Part shown: piece after piece, positions 1 through 9,765 of the stretch
How the letters are laid out: the number at the start of each line of letters is the position of its first letter
Position numbering within the stretch: the first letter of the stretch is position 1
Assembly (NCBI RefSeq): GCF_001561955.1
Contig: NZ_CP014223.1
Span: forward strand, 1,550,001-1,614,000
Direction of reading: 5' to 3'
Length of the DNA: 64,000 nucleotides
Origin: Anaerotignum propionicum DSM 1682
Lineage (GTDB): Bacteria > Bacillota > Clostridia > Lachnospirales > Anaerotignaceae
Position numbers and translations under genes: made by a program
Notes under the pieces: generated by a model
The model's input: only the letters and a program-made list of their open reading frames with translations
Told to the model about the DNA's origin: nothing
The model's database searches: none

Positions 1-28
1 TTGACTTTCTATTTTGTTGTGATAAAAT
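1..28 (+). promoter_or_regulatory. Putative sigma-A promoter of the pheST leader
   Basis: TTGACT at 1-6 and TAAAAT at 23-28 are separated by 16 bases and lie just upstream of the T-box leader. The match to the sigma-A consensus is good, but the window starts exactly at the -35 box, so upstream context is not visible. Confidence 0.6.
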
Positions 29-35
29 TATTTTG

Positions 36-285
36 ATATTGAAAGAATGAATGGCTATGAAGGTGAAAAGTATACAAGCAAAAGGCATCAGAGAAAAACG
101 TCATCGGCTGAAAGCGTTTTGGCACAGAAGCTTGTAGAAGTTCCCACCGGAGCTGATTTTCTGAACCATAGTAGGAAAATCCGATTCATGCTCGTTACGC
201 ATAAGAGTGCCTGTGTTTGCAGGAATTTGGGTGGTACCACGGAAGTCTTCGTCCCTTTGTCGGATGAGGACTATTTTTTTTGGAA
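36..285 (+). promoter_or_regulatory. T-box riboswitch (Phe) of pheST
   Basis: The T-box sequence GGGTGGTACCACGG (229-242) is followed by a terminator: arms 245-254 and 262-271, then a T-run. TTC at 141-143 is a plausible Phe specifier codon in the Stem I region, matching the downstream phenylalanyl-tRNA synthetase genes. The TGGT in the T-box can pair with the ACCA end of uncharged tRNA-Phe. By known T-box logic, uncharged tRNA stabilises the antiterminator and allows pheST transcription. Stem I boundaries are approximate. A reading frame across this leader is not thought to be a gene. Confidence 0.9.
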
Positions 286-308
286 AAAGAATTGAGAGGA
301 GAAGCGTT

Positions 309-1328
309 ATGAAGGATATGCTGAAATTAATCCATGATAAGGCAATTGCTGCCTTCCATGAAGCAACGGAAATGAAAGATATTGAAGATATGAAAGTGAA
401 ATATCTGGGAAAAAAGGGTGAATTAACTGCCATTTTAAAAGAAATGGGCAAGCTTTCTGCGGAAGAACGTCCCATTATTGGTCAGCTGGCCAATGAAGTA
501 AGACAGGACATTGAAAATAAATTGGAGGAAGCAAAAAAACGTCTGGAAGCGGCTGAAATTTCTAAACGTTTGGAAACCGAAAAAATTGACGTTACCATGC
601 CTGGTAAACCACAACCCAGTGGACATAAGCATCCTATGAGCATTGTAATCGATGAAATTTCAAATATTTTCATGGGTATGGGCTATGAAGTGATTGAAGG
701 CCCAGAGGTAGAACAAGAGTATTATAACTTTGAAGCTTTGAACATTCCTGCAAACCATCCCGCAAGAGATGAACAGGATACCTTCTACATTGGCAATGGC
801 ATTTTATTGAGAACACAAACCTCTCCTATTCAGGTTCGTACCATGGAAAAGGGCAAAATGCCTATTCGTATGATTTCCCCCGGTACGGTTTATCGTTCTG
901 ATGAGGTGGATGCAACCCATTCTCCTGTGTTCCACCAGTTAGAAGGCCTTGTAATTGATAAAAATATTACCATGGGCGACTTAAAGGGCGCTTTGGCGGT
1001 ATTTGCGAAAGAATTATTTGGCGAAGACACAAAAGTACGTTTCCGTCCTCATCATTTCCCATTCACAGAACCCAGTGCAGAAATGGATGTAACTTGCTTT
1101 GCTTGTGGTGGTGAAGGCTGTCGTGTTTGTAAGGGAGAAGGCTATATCGAGCTTTTAGGCTGTGGTATGGTGCATCCTAAGGTCTTGAAAATGAGCGGAA
1201 TTGATCCCGACGAATACAGCGGTTTTGCTTTCGGTATGGGCCTTGAGCGTGTTGCAATGCAGCGCTATGGCATTACCGATATGAGACTACTATTTGAAAA
1301 CGACGTGAAATTCTTGAAACAATTCTAA
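309..1328 (+). CDS. pheS: Phenylalanyl-tRNA synthetase alpha subunit
   Basis: Class II aminoacyl-tRNA synthetase subunit that, with PheT in an alpha2-beta2 tetramer, charges tRNA-Phe in the cytoplasm. The 339-residue protein has the N-terminal coiled coil that binds tRNA (about residues 1-90), then the catalytic core with TSPIQVRTM and the C-terminal GMGLERVAM motif 3. A Cys-rich insert (CFACGGEGC, then CKGEGY) before LLGCGMVHP is usual in Gram-positive PheS. The ATG at 309 follows GAGAGGAGAA at the proper distance; the frame stays open further upstream but that part lies in the T-box leader. pheT follows after 40 bases, presumably in one transcript controlled by the T-box. Confidence 0.97.
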   Translation: MKDMLKLIHDKAIAAFHEATEMKDIEDMKVKYLGKKGELTAILKEMGKLSAEERPIIGQLANEVRQDIENKLEEAKKRLEAAEISKRLETEKIDVTMPGKPQPSGHKHPMSIVIDEISNIFMGMGYEVIEGPEVEQEYYNFEALNIPANHPARDEQDTFYIGNGILLRTQTSPIQVRTMEKGKMPIRMISPGTVYRSDEVDATHSPVFHQLEGLVIDKNITMGDLKGALAVFAKELFGEDTKVRFRPHHFPFTEPSAEMDVTCFACGGEGCRVCKGEGYIELLGCGMVHPKVLKMSGIDPDEYSGFAFGMGLERVAMQRYGITDMRLLFENDVKFLKQF

Positions 1329-1368
1329 GGGAAACCAAAAGCTTTTATTTGAAAGGAGAGTTATTATC

Positions 1369-3768
1369 ATGGATTTACCGATGTCATGGTTAAAAGAGTA
1401 TGCCGATGTAAACGTAGGCATTAAAGAATATGTAGAAGATATTACAATGAGCGGCTCTAAGGTGGAGGGTTACACCACTTTAGCGGGAGAAATTAAAAAT
1501 GTTGTTTCCGGGTATATCAAAGCCATTGAAAAGCACCCTGATGCAGATAAACTTCAGATTTGTACCATTGATGCTGGGCAAGGTAAGGATTTGACCATTG
1601 TAACAGGAGCACAAAATATCAAAGTTGGGGACTATGTGCCCGTTGCTTTAGATGGTTCTGTGATTACTGGAGGAAAAGAAATCAAAACAGGGGCTTTGCG
1701 TGGTGTTGAATCTCAAGGTATGCTTTGTTCTGTAGAGGAATTGGGCTGTGACCGTCATGATTTCCCCGAAGCACCTGAGAATGGTATCTATATTTTCCCC
1801 GAAGCTGTTGAATTGGGCAAAGATGTCGTAGAATTGTTAGACATTAAAGATGTGGTAGTGGAATTTGAAATCACTTCCAACCGTCCCGATTGCTTTAGCA
1901 TTTTAGGTTTGGCAAGGGAGACTGCCGCAACCTATAAAGGTGAATTCAGATACCCTGAAATCACAGTAAAAGAAGAGGGGACAGGTAAAATTGAAGAAAT
2001 GATTTCCGTTGAAATCAAAAACCCTGATCTTTGCCCCAGATATATTGCAAGAGCAGTAAAGAACGTAAAAATCGGGCCTTCTCCTCGCTGGATGCGTAAA
2101 AGATTAAGAGCCGCAGGCGTTCGCCCCATTAACAATATCGTAGATATTACAAATTATGTTATGCTGGAAATGGGTCAGCCTATGCATGCATTCAATATTG
2201 ATTGTATTGCCGATAGAAAAATCATTGTAAGAAATGCAAAAGCTGATGAAAAAATTGTAACGCTGGATGGTGTAGAAAGAACTCTGAATGAATCTATGTT
2301 GGTCATTGCTGATCCTGAAAAGGCTGTTGCCATTGCCGGAGTCATGGGGGGCGAAAACTCTATGATTAGCGAAGATGCAGAGGCGATTTTATTTGAATCC
2401 GCAAACTTCAATGGCCCCAACGTGCGTATTACTGCAAAAAATGTTGGTCTGCGTACTGATGCTTCCAGCAAATATGAAAAGGGTTTAGACCCCAATTTGG
2501 CAATAGATGCGGTAAACCGTGCAGTTCAATTGGTTGAAGTGTTGGGTATTGGCGAGGTTGTTCCCGGCATGGTGGACTCCTACCCCAATCAGCGTAAACC
2601 TTGGGAGCTTTCATATTCACCTGAATGGATTAATAAATTCCTTGGAACAGAGATTTCCGAAAAAGAAATGCAGGAAACCTTTGAACGCTTGGGTATGATT
2701 GTTGACCCTGTGAAACATTCGGTAATTGTGCCAACCTATCGCCCTGACTTGGAAGCACAGGCAGATTTATCAGAAGAAGTTGCTCGTTTCTTCGGCTATG
2801 ATAAAATCCCCGATACTTTGGCAGCGGGTACACCTACCGTTGGTAAGAAAAATTATGAGCAAACCATTACTTCTTTGGTAAAGGATACCATGATTGCCGA
2901 TGGTCTTTGCGAAGCAATGACCTATAGCTTTGAAAGCCCTAAGATTTTCGATAAGCTTTTGATTCCTGCTGACAGTAAATTGAGAGAAACCGTTACCATT
3001 TCCAATCCCTTGGGTGAAGATTTCAGCATTATGCGTACTGTTTCCTTCAATGGTATTTTGAACTCACTGTCCACCAATTATAATAGACGTAATGAACAGG
3101 CAGGTTTATTCGAGGTTGCAAGAGTTTATTTGCCTAAGGCGTTGCCTTTGACAGAATTGCCCCACGAAATCCCCACATTAACCGTTGGTATGTACGGAAA
3201 TATGGATTTCTATGACTTAAAGGGAATTGTGGAACATTTGGTTGATGTTTTGGGCTTGGCTGGAAAAGCAGAGTATTTGCCCGAAAAGGAAACTCCTTGG
3301 ATGCATCCCGGTAGAACTGCATGCTTGAAAATAAACGGAGAAACCGTAGGTTACTTTGGTGAATTACACCCCGTTGTTGCGAAAAATTATGAAATCGGAA
3401 CAAAGGCGTACATGGCAGTTCTTGATTTGGAAAAAATGACTGCTTATGCAGATAGAAATGTAACTTATAAGCCTTTGCCTAAATTCCCCGGCATGACAAG
3501 AGATATTGCTATGCTTGTGAAAGAAGATGTTACCGTAAAAGAAATCAGCGATATTATTAAGAAAAATGGTGGAGAATATCTGGAAAGCGTTACTCTGTTT
3601 GACGTTTACAAGGGTGCTCAAATTGAAGCAGGTTATAAATCCGTTGCGTATTCCATTTCCTTCCGCAGTGCCGAGAGAACCTTGGCAGATGCAGATATCG
3701 CTGCTGCAATGCAAGCAATTTTGAGCGGTTTGTCTACGGAATTGGATGCTCAGTTGAGAGATAAATAA
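1369..3768 (+). CDS. pheT: Phenylalanyl-tRNA synthetase beta subunit
   Basis: Beta subunit of PheRS, which carries the editing site and tRNA-recognition modules. The 799-residue length is typical. Domains in order: EMAP/OB tRNA-binding fold (about 40-150, with VVSGYIKAIEKHPDADKL), B3/B4 editing domain (about 210-390), B5 (about 405-475), a catalytic-like core, and a C-terminal FDX-ACB anticodon-binding domain (about 705-798, beginning KPLPKFPGMTRDIA). A good ribosome site (AAAGGAGAG) precedes the ATG. It is the last gene of the pheST unit; a terminator follows about 150 bases downstream. Confidence 0.97.
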   Translation: MDLPMSWLKEYADVNVGIKEYVEDITMSGSKVEGYTTLAGEIKNVVSGYIKAIEKHPDADKLQICTIDAGQGKDLTIVTGAQNIKVGDYVPVALDGSVITGGKEIKTGALRGVESQGMLCSVEELGCDRHDFPEAPENGIYIFPEAVELGKDVVELLDIKDVVVEFEITSNRPDCFSILGLARETAATYKGEFRYPEITVKEEGTGKIEEMISVEIKNPDLCPRYIARAVKNVKIGPSPRWMRKRLRAAGVRPINNIVDITNYVMLEMGQPMHAFNIDCIADRKIIVRNAKADEKIVTLDGVERTLNESMLVIADPEKAVAIAGVMGGENSMISEDAEAILFESANFNGPNVRITAKNVGLRTDASSKYEKGLDPNLAIDAVNRAVQLVEVLGIGEVVPGMVDSYPNQRKPWELSYSPEWINKFLGTEISEKEMQETFERLGMIVDPVKHSVIVPTYRPDLEAQADLSEEVARFFGYDKIPDTLAAGTPTVGKKNYEQTITSLVKDTMIADGLCEAMTYSFESPKIFDKLLIPADSKLRETVTISNPLGEDFSIMRTVSFNGILNSLSTNYNRRNEQAGLFEVARVYLPKALPLTELPHEIPTLTVGMYGNMDFYDLKGIVEHLVDVLGLAGKAEYLPEKETPWMHPGRTACLKINGETVGYFGELHPVVAKNYEIGTKAYMAVLDLEKMTAYADRNVTYKPLPKFPGMTRDIAMLVKEDVTVKEISDIIKKNGGEYLESVTLFDVYKGAQIEAGYKSVAYSISFRSAERTLADADIAAAMQAILSGLSTELDAQLRDK

Positions 3769-3915
3769 ATGAAAGCAACAAAGAAATAATTTAGAAATGC
3801 CTTTTATATGAAAAGCTGATTTATTGTATTTAGTTTTTATACTGATAATAGGCAGGAATAAACGAACTTTTATGGAGCTTTACAGCTTTAGAAACACATA
3901 GTTCTATGAAGAAAG

Positions 3916-3948
3916 AGACCCATTATCTTTGGATGAAGGGGTCTTTTT
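3916..3948 (+). terminator. Likely pheST terminator
   Basis: AGACCC (3916-3921) and GGGTCT (3938-3943) form a stem with a small inner ATC/GAT pairing, followed by a T-run. The rest of the pheT-flagellin interval up to the flagellin promoter is AT-rich with no gene seen. Confidence 0.65.
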
Positions 3949-4053
3949 CTTATGTAGATATAAAAAGAATAAGTCATTTATAAATTTTTCTAAGAAAGTC
4001 AATTGCGAAATAAATATTAATAATAAAAAGTAAAAAAATTTTACAAAAACTAT

Positions 4054-4080
4054 TAAGTCGTAGAAAATTTTACCGATTAT
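4054..4080 (+). promoter_or_regulatory. Sigma-D (sigma-28) type flagellin promoter
   Basis: TAAG at 4054-4057 and CCGATTAT at 4073-4080, 15 bases apart, resemble the flagellar sigma consensus TAAA-N15-GCCGATAA. Its position ahead of flagellin supports the call. Transcription would give a leader of roughly 150 nt. Confidence 0.72.
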
Positions 4081-4118
4081 ATAGTTGTACAACAAAAATG
4101 GAACATGTTGTATATGCA

Positions 4119-4210
4119 TTGGTAAGAGATATCCTTACCAATTTAACAGGTGAAGCCAGTGCACGGGCTTTGCTTGGATAATAAATCACGGAATGCACGG
4201 ATGCATTCCG
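4119..4210 (+). promoter_or_regulatory. Structured flagellin 5' leader with CsrA-like hairpin
   Basis: Two perfect hairpins are visible: an 8-bp stem at 4119-4141 (TTGGTAAG / CTTACCAA) and a 9-bp stem at 4189-4210 whose four-base loop is CGGA. A weaker AAGCC/GGCTT stem lies between them. A GGA in a hairpin loop, here within GCACGGATGC, is the core of a CsrA binding site. The Shine-Dalgarno AAGGAGG (4221-4227) holds a second GGA 24 bases away. This copies the logic of the Bacillus subtilis hag leader, where CsrA blocks translation and FliW relieves it. csrA and fliW are not in this window. Confidence 0.6.
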
Positions 4211-4234
4211 ATTGACAAACAAGGAGGTTTTATC

Positions 4235-5875
4235 ATGAGAATTCAACACAATATCGCAGCTTTAAACTCCCACAGACAGTTGGGCGCAAACAATAGTGCA
4301 GTAGGCAAGAACCTTGAAAAATTGTCTTCCGGTTACAGAATCAACAGAGCCGGTGACGACGCTGCTGGTTTAGCAATCTCCGAAAAAATGAGAGCGCAAA
4401 TCAAGGGCTTGGAAACAGCAACAAAAAATGCTAATGATGGTATTTCCTTAGTTCAGACAGCAGAAGGTGCTTTGACAGAAGTTCATTCTATGTTAAATCG
4501 TATGGTTGAATTGGCTACACAGTCTTCAAACGGTACATACGATAACAAAGTAGACCGTGCAAACCTTCAGAAGGAAGTAGAATCCTTGAAGTCTGAAATT
4601 GATCGTATTGCCGAATCCACAAACTACAATGGTATCAAACTGTTGGATGGTTCTGTTGGTGGTTCCAGTGCAGCTGGTGGCTTGACAGGTGCTTCTATTG
4701 TTACATACAAAGGTGCTACAACTGGTGCTGCACCTGGTGCAGACGCTACTGCTGCAACTATTGATTTCTTTGAAAAGGATACAATTAATGTTGATGGCAC
4801 AGAGGTTAAGGTTGACTGGTCTAAACTTAGTGATTCGGATAAAGCTGCACTTAATAAGAAATGGGATGATACTTCTACTTCGGCAGCAGACAGCAAAACT
4901 GCAGCAACTATTTTGCAGAACACAATCAACGAGGCCATTAAAGCACACAATGCTACAAATGGCACAAACCTCAGCGAAATTAAGGTTGAAGCAAGCGGCG
5001 CAGATGGTGCTGCTAAGTCCTTTGCTTTTACAAGTGGTCAGAAAGACGGAGATTCTAAGATTTCCTTTACCGGTACTGCAACCAGCGTTTTAGGGGCAAC
5101 AATGGGAACATCCGAAGTTGCATCCGCTGCTCCTGCAACCAGTCTTAAATTTGCTCCTGCAGATACAGTAGGCAAGTTTACTATGAAGATTGATGATCAG
5201 ACTGTAGAAGTAAGCGTAGGTTTGTCAGACGGCACTACAGGCGATTTAGTAGCAAAGCTTCAGGCTGGTATTGATGCCGCTTTGACTAACTATGACACTG
5301 CAAAAGGTTTAACCGGTACTGACGCTCTTACTAATAAAATCAAAGTATCCTTAAATGCTGATGGTGCTTTAGAATTTGCAAATACAACTGATAAGAAGTT
5401 AAGCTTTGAAGATAAAGACGGCGGTGAAGTTGCTAAAACATTGGGTATTTCCACAGAGGGTAAAGCTGTTTCTAGCGGCGGCTTAACTCTTCAGGTAGGC
5501 GATACTAGCGACAGCTACCAGAAAGTTACAGTAAGCGTTGGCGACATGAGCTCTAAATCCTTGGGTATTGAAGGCATTTCTGTTGCAAATCAGGAAAGCG
5601 CTTCCGCAGCGATTGACAAAATCAAAGCAGCAATCAATACTGTATCTGCAACCCGTGGTGACTTGGGTGCTGTTCAGAACCGTTTGGAACATACAATCAA
5701 CAACTTGGGTGTTGCAACTGAAAACATGACAGCTGCTGAAAGCCGTGTTCGTGACGTTGACATGGCTAAAGAGATGATGGAATTCACAAAGAATAACATC
5801 TTGACTCAGGCTTCTCAGGCAATGCTTGCTCAGGCTAACCAGTTGCCTCAGGGCGTATTGCAGTTATTGCAGTAA
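4235..5875 (+). CDS. fliC: Flagellin
   Basis: Structural subunit of the flagellar filament, exported by the flagellar type III apparatus. The 546-residue protein has the conserved N-terminal D0/D1 helices ([37 protein letters not shown]; about 1-140) and the C-terminal helices ([18 protein letters not shown] to [11 protein letters not shown]; about 455-546). A long central region rich in Ala, Thr, Gly, Asp and Lys is the surface-exposed variable domain; it makes the protein much longer than a minimal flagellin of about 270-300 residues. The ATG at 4235 follows AAGGAGG and gives the classic MRIxHNIAAL start; an upstream in-frame ATG lies in the leader hairpin. It is monocistronic with its own promoter and terminator. 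Confidence 0.97.
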   Translation: MRIQHNIAALNSHRQLGANNSAVGKNLEKLSSGYRINRAGDDAAGLAISEKMRAQIKGLETATKNANDGISLVQTAEGALTEVHSMLNRMVELATQSSNGTYDNKVDRANLQKEVESLKSEIDRIAESTNYNGIKLLDGSVGGSSAAGGLTGASIVTYKGATTGAAPGADATAATIDFFEKDTINVDGTEVKVDWSKLSDSDKAALNKKWDDTSTSAADSKTAATILQNTINEAIKAHNATNGTNLSEIKVEASGADGAAKSFAFTSGQKDGDSKISFTGTATSVLGATMGTSEVASAAPATSLKFAPADTVGKFTMKIDDQTVEVSVGLSDGTTGDLVAKLQAGIDAALTNYDTAKGLTGTDALTNKIKVSLNADGALEFANTTDKKLSFEDKDGGEVAKTLGISTEGKAVSSGGLTLQVGDTSDSYQKVTVSVGDMSSKSLGIEGISVANQESASAAIDKIKAAINTVSATRGDLGAVQNRLEHTINNLGVATENMTAAESRVRDVDMAKEMMEFTKNNILTQASQAMLAQANQLPQGVLQLLQ

Positions 5876-5911
5876 TCCAATAAGAAACAGTACTTATTTT
5901 AAATTTAAAAG

Positions 5912-5936
5912 CCCATACCTTTGGTATGGGTTTTTC
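5912..5936 (+). terminator. Flagellin terminator
   Basis: Perfect 8-bp stem CCCATACC / GGTATGGG with a TTT loop (5912-5930), followed directly by a run of T. A strong rho-independent terminator. Confidence 0.93.
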
Positions 5937-6235
5937 TTTTCTATTTACATTATTTTGAATAAATTACTATTTTTATTAGGTGATGCAGATAGGGGATTGG
6001 TATACCTCAAAAAATCTTAATATCAAGTGAATTTTCCACGAATAATAAAAGAAAAATATAATAAATTCAAGTGAAGCCAAATCTAAAATTCCTAAAAAGG
6101 AATATTATAAAAGGAAGAATTTTGAAGTATCATAAGGAACTAAGCATTTTATTGACGAAAAATTTTATCAAATGATGCTTCCTAAGAATACAATTTGCAA
6201 TGCATGTTGATGAATTATTATAAACTTGAAACTGG

Positions 6236-6264
6236 TTGACTTTTGTCGAATATAATGCTAGAAT
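6236..6264 (+). promoter_or_regulatory. Putative sigma-A promoter of the REC-GGDEF-EAL gene
   Basis: TTGACT (6236-6241), a 17-base spacer and TAGAAT (6259-6264), followed by a leader of about 170 bases. The rest of the 5937-6442 interval is very AT-rich and shows only short weak hairpins; no gene was seen. Confidence 0.55.
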
Positions 6265-6442
6265 TTAATGGAAAACTCATGAATTATCAATATAAAGAAT
6301 GCTGATTAAAATGAGGTTTCACTTTTTTTTAGGTAAAGGAATTGAAAAAATCTAATTGATTTTATTACTTTTTTGCAATCGAAATTTATGAAGAAAAAGA
6401 ATGAAATTCGGATTTCCCCAAAAAATTGAGGAGGATATTGCT

Positions 6443-9400
6443 GTGTCTTTAACGAAGACTGTCCTTATTGTTGATGATAATAAAGTAAATAGACAAATGC
6501 TATCCTTAATTTTAGGCTCTCAATATGAAATATTGGAAGCAGAAAACGGTGAAGCAGCCCTTGAAGTTTTGCAGAATTCATATGCAGGCATTTCTGTAAT
6601 ACTGCTTGATTTGGTTATGCCCATTATGAATGGGTATGAACTTTTAGCAGAAATACACAGAGATGCTTTTTTACGCAATATTCCTGTTGTTGTAATCTCT
6701 CAAAATGAGGTTCTGGATGCTACTGCAAAGGCCAAGGCCCTTTCATATGGGGTGCAAGATTTTATTCAGATGGCGTGTGGCCCTGATGAGATTAAGCGAA
6801 GGGTAGAGAACACCGTTTTATTAAAAAAAACTGCAAATATTCTTGATTTGGTTCAGAGAGATACCCTTACGGGTTTGTATTCTAAAAAACACTTTTATAG
6901 CTTAGCCGAAAAAACAATAAAACAGAATCCTGAACAAGAATATGACATCATTTGTTGCGATATTGAGCGGTTTAAATTAGTGAACGAGCTGTTCGGTTTT
7001 AGCGAAGGAGATGCCCTTTTAAAATATGTCGCCCTGATGATTCGAGATAAGTTTCAACGGGGAGGTATCTGCGGCAGAATTGGCGGTGATATTTTTGCAG
7101 TTCTTGTAGAGCATAGGGAAGAATACAACGAAAATGACTTTTTTGATTGTGTTGAGTATATCAACCGTTTTAATGAAAATTTACATAGTGTAATAAAATT
7201 TGGAGTATATACAATTGATGATGCCACACTGCCTGTTAGTATTATGTGCGCCAGAGCTTGCCTTGCATTGGAGTCAATCAAAGGGAAATATGCTTCATAT
7301 CTCGCTTTTTATAAAGATGACATTCGTCAAAAATTGTTGGATGAACAATTCATTTTATCAAATATGAAAACTGCTTTAAACAACAGAGAATTTGTTGTTT
7401 ATTTTCAACCAAAGTATGATTTGATGAATGAAAAAATATGCAGTGCGGAAGCTTTGGTTCGATGGATGCACCCTGAAAAAGGAATGATTACCCCCAATCG
7501 GTTTATCAAAATTTTTGAAGATAACGGGTTTATTACTGAGTTGGATTTATATGTGTTGGAGGAATCCTGTCGGTGGATTCGTTCTTGGATGGATCGAGGA
7601 AACCCGGCCATTCCCGTTTCTGTTAATATGTCAAGGGCTGATATTTATAATCCCAACATTGATTCAATTTTGTTGTCTTTGCTTGAAAAATACGGCTTAA
7701 CACCCAGTCATATTTTTATCGAAATTACAGAAAGTGCATATACCGAAAATTCAGAGCAGATTATTAACGGAATTAAGCAGCTAAAGGAATTGGGTTTTAC
7801 CATCGAAATGGATGACTTTGGAAGTGGATATTCCTCTTTGAATATGCTATCTGAGCTACCCATTGATGTTCTCAAATTAGATATGCGCTTTGTGCAGGAT
7901 CAAGAAAAATTCAGAGATAAAAGAAGTGTCATGAGCTTTGTGATCAGTCTTGCAAAATGGATGAATCTAAAGGTCATTGCTGAAGGGGTTGAGACCGAGG
8001 AGCAAGTAAACCTATTGAAAATTCTTGGGTGCCATAGTGTTCAGGGATATTTTTTTTCCAAACCCTTGCCGTTACATTCTTTTGAGGAACTAATCAACGA
8101 GGTGAACTTGAGTCTGATTGATTCCGAAGCAGAACTTATTGCTACCAGCAATGAAAATATTTTGAAACTTGATATTGAAAATAAATATATGTTAATATTC
8201 GATCCAAATTCTGAGGATTTTGAAAGGTTTCAGAGTGTTTTTGCGCACAAGTATGCTCTATTACAAGTAAAAACGCTACCGGAATTACATGACATCTTAA
8301 AGGAAGAGAAATCTAATATAGCCATATTAATTTTCTCTGTTGCAAACGATGTAACGGAGGAAGACTTACACGAAATCAGTTATTTAACCAAACAATTTGA
8401 TATACCTATGATTACAATTCATGAAACAACGGAATTGGTAGCGAAAGCCGTTTCTTTTGGAGCCTTAGACTGCATTTTCAAGCCGTATTTATCAGAAACC
8501 CTTGATAATACAGTAAATAATACCCTGTGTCGCATGCAAACCTCTCAGTTTCAAAAAGAGGTCCAATTCAATGATGCAATTGCAGAAATGAAAAAGCGTG
8601 CAGAGGTTGATTTTTTATCAGGGCTTTTAAACCGCTCGGAATTAAAAATAAGAATTCAAGATTTCTTCAATCATAATCAAGAATTTACAGGGGTATTTAT
8701 TTTAATCGATATTGACCATTTTAAATCTATCAATATTGCTTTGGGATATGGCATGGGAGACAAAGTTCTATGTGCCGTTGGCGAAATGTTGGAATCTATT
8801 TTTGAAGAAACAAACTTTATCAGCAGAATGGACGGGGATTTATTTGCTATATTTATTCCATTCCGTGTAGAGCAGGAAATATTGGAGCAAAAGCTGGAAA
8901 AAATTTGCCACGCCATTGCGTATGATAATGCAAATTTGAAATTATCCCTCACTTGTTCCGCAGGTGTTTGTTTTTCACCGGAGCATGCTACAAACTACGA
9001 AGAGCTGTACAGTAACGCAGAAATCGCTTTACTGAATGCTAGGGTTAACCGCAAAAAACGCTTTCTCTTTTATGACAAAGGCATGAAAGCACCATTAAAC
9101 GAAGAACATCAGCAGCAAACCTTTATGTTTTTAGATGATGTTTCCGACGGCGTATTCATATGCGATACATTAAACGGAGAAATTATCTACATAAACGATA
9201 CAGCATGTCGATTAATTGACAAATCAAGAGAAAGCTGTATTGGCGCCAGTTGCTCAGCTATTTTCGGTGAGATGAATCAAAATTTTGATTTTGCTTTTCA
9301 AAATATGGATTTCTCAGATTCTTCTTATGAGGAAGATAAATATATAAAAGGTGCAGATGTGAAAGTGCATTTAAAAGCAAAGCCAACAATTTTGAATGGA

Positions 9401-9466
9401 AAAAGACTAATTATATATTATTTGCAAGAAAGTGAAGCGCATGCAGCTATTAACCATTGTCAATAA
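6443..9466 (+). CDS. Multidomain REC-GGDEF-EAL-pseudoREC-GGDEF-PAS signalling protein
   Basis: Probable cyclic-di-GMP signalling protein of 1007 residues, cytoplasmic with no membrane segment. Domains in order: receiver (about 6-125, phosphoacceptor D56 in ILLDLVMP), GGDEF (about 135-300), EAL (about 320-565), receiver-like (about 590-695), second GGDEF (about 715-865) and a PAS-like tail (about 885-1000). The EAL domain keeps EAL at 336-338, IEITES, DDFGSGYSS and EGVETEEQ, so phosphodiesterase activity is plausible. Both GGDEF signatures are altered: GGDIF (214-218) and DGDLF (797-801). The first receiver has Met where the conserved Lys is expected (DFIQMA). The second receiver has lost the acidic pocket and phosphoacceptor Asp but keeps the Lys (IFKPY). 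The GTG at 6443 follows GAGGAGG well; an ATG at 6401 is possible but lacks such a site. Its place beside flagellin suggests motility control. Confidence 0.85.
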   Translation: MSLTKTVLIVDDNKVNRQMLSLILGSQYEILEAENGEAALEVLQNSYAGISVILLDLVMPIMNGYELLAEIHRDAFLRNIPVVVISQNEVLDATAKAKALSYGVQDFIQMACGPDEIKRRVENTVLLKKTANILDLVQRDTLTGLYSKKHFYSLAEKTIKQNPEQEYDIICCDIERFKLVNELFGFSEGDALLKYVALMIRDKFQRGGICGRIGGDIFAVLVEHREEYNENDFFDCVEYINRFNENLHSVIKFGVYTIDDATLPVSIMCARACLALESIKGKYASYLAFYKDDIRQKLLDEQFILSNMKTALNNREFVVYFQPKYDLMNEKICSAEALVRWMHPEKGMITPNRFIKIFEDNGFITELDLYVLEESCRWIRSWMDRGNPAIPVSVNMSRADIYNPNIDSILLSLLEKYGLTPSHIFIEITESAYTENSEQIINGIKQLKELGFTIEMDDFGSGYSSLNMLSELPIDVLKLDMRFVQDQEKFRDKRSVMSFVISLAKWMNLKVIAEGVETEEQVNLLKILGCHSVQGYFFSKPLPLHSFEELINEVNLSLIDSEAELIATSNENILKLDIENKYMLIFDPNSEDFERFQSVFAHKYALLQVKTLPELHDILKEEKSNIAILIFSVANDVTEEDLHEISYLTKQFDIPMITIHETTELVAKAVSFGALDCIFKPYLSETLDNTVNNTLCRMQTSQFQKEVQFNDAIAEMKKRAEVDFLSGLLNRSELKIRIQDFFNHNQEFTGVFILIDIDHFKSINIALGYGMGDKVLCAVGEMLESIFEETNFISRMDGDLFAIFIPFRVEQEILEQKLEKICHAIAYDNANLKLSLTCSAGVCFSPEHATNYEELYSNAEIALLNARVNRKKRFLFYDKGMKAPLNEEHQQQTFMFLDDVSDGVFICDTLNGEIIYINDTACRLIDKSRESCIGASCSAIFGEMNQNFDFAFQNMDFSDSSYEEDKYIKGADVKVHLKAKPTILNGKRLIIYYLQESEAHAAINHCQ

Positions 9467-9550
9467 GCCCTATACATATGGTTGGAACGGATAGTTGTTG
9501 GTACTTCTGCTAAACCACCAAAACCTTTATAAAACATAGAGTATTCATCT

Positions 9551-9583
9551 GCCCCCCTGGGAATAATTCTTGGTGGGGCTTTC
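9551..9583 (+). terminator. Possible terminator after the signalling gene
   Basis: GCCCC (9551-9555) pairs with GGGGC (9575-9579) around a 19-base loop. The following sequence is only weakly T-rich, so termination may be inefficient. Confidence 0.4.
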
Positions 9584-9697
9584 ACTATTATCTCCCTTAT
9601 TTTCATACTTTTGAAAGTGAAAGTAGAGATTATTCATTTATGTTTTATTGAAAATTGAAAAAATCTTAAAAAAACATCATTTTTTGACAAAGAATAA

Positions 9698-9726
9698 TTG
9701 CATAGCATGAAACCCTGTGCTACAAT
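9698..9726 (+). promoter_or_regulatory. Putative typA promoter
   Basis: TTGCAT (9698-9703), 17-base spacer and TACAAT (9721-9726), 40 bases before the typA ATG. A TTGACA lies further upstream but is too far away to pair with this -10 box. Confidence 0.5.
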
Positions 9727-9765
9727 ATAACGATGTTTAAATTTTAGAAACGATTGGAGCTTGTT

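Noticed and set aside
47-295. 82-codon frame ahead of pheS
   Set aside because: It lies entirely within the T-box leader and its terminator; the RNA structure explains the sequence.
4119-4141. First flagellin leader hairpin as a terminator
   Set aside because: No T-run follows and it lies inside the expected leader, downstream of the sigma-D-type promoter.
4142-4210. A c-di-GMP riboswitch in the flagellin leader
   Set aside because: I looked for the conserved GEMM core given the neighbouring EAL gene and did not find it.
4689-5093. 134-codon frame inside flagellin
   Set aside because: A Leu/Gln-rich alternate-frame reading of the repetitive Ala/Thr/Gly flagellin centre, with no ribosome site.
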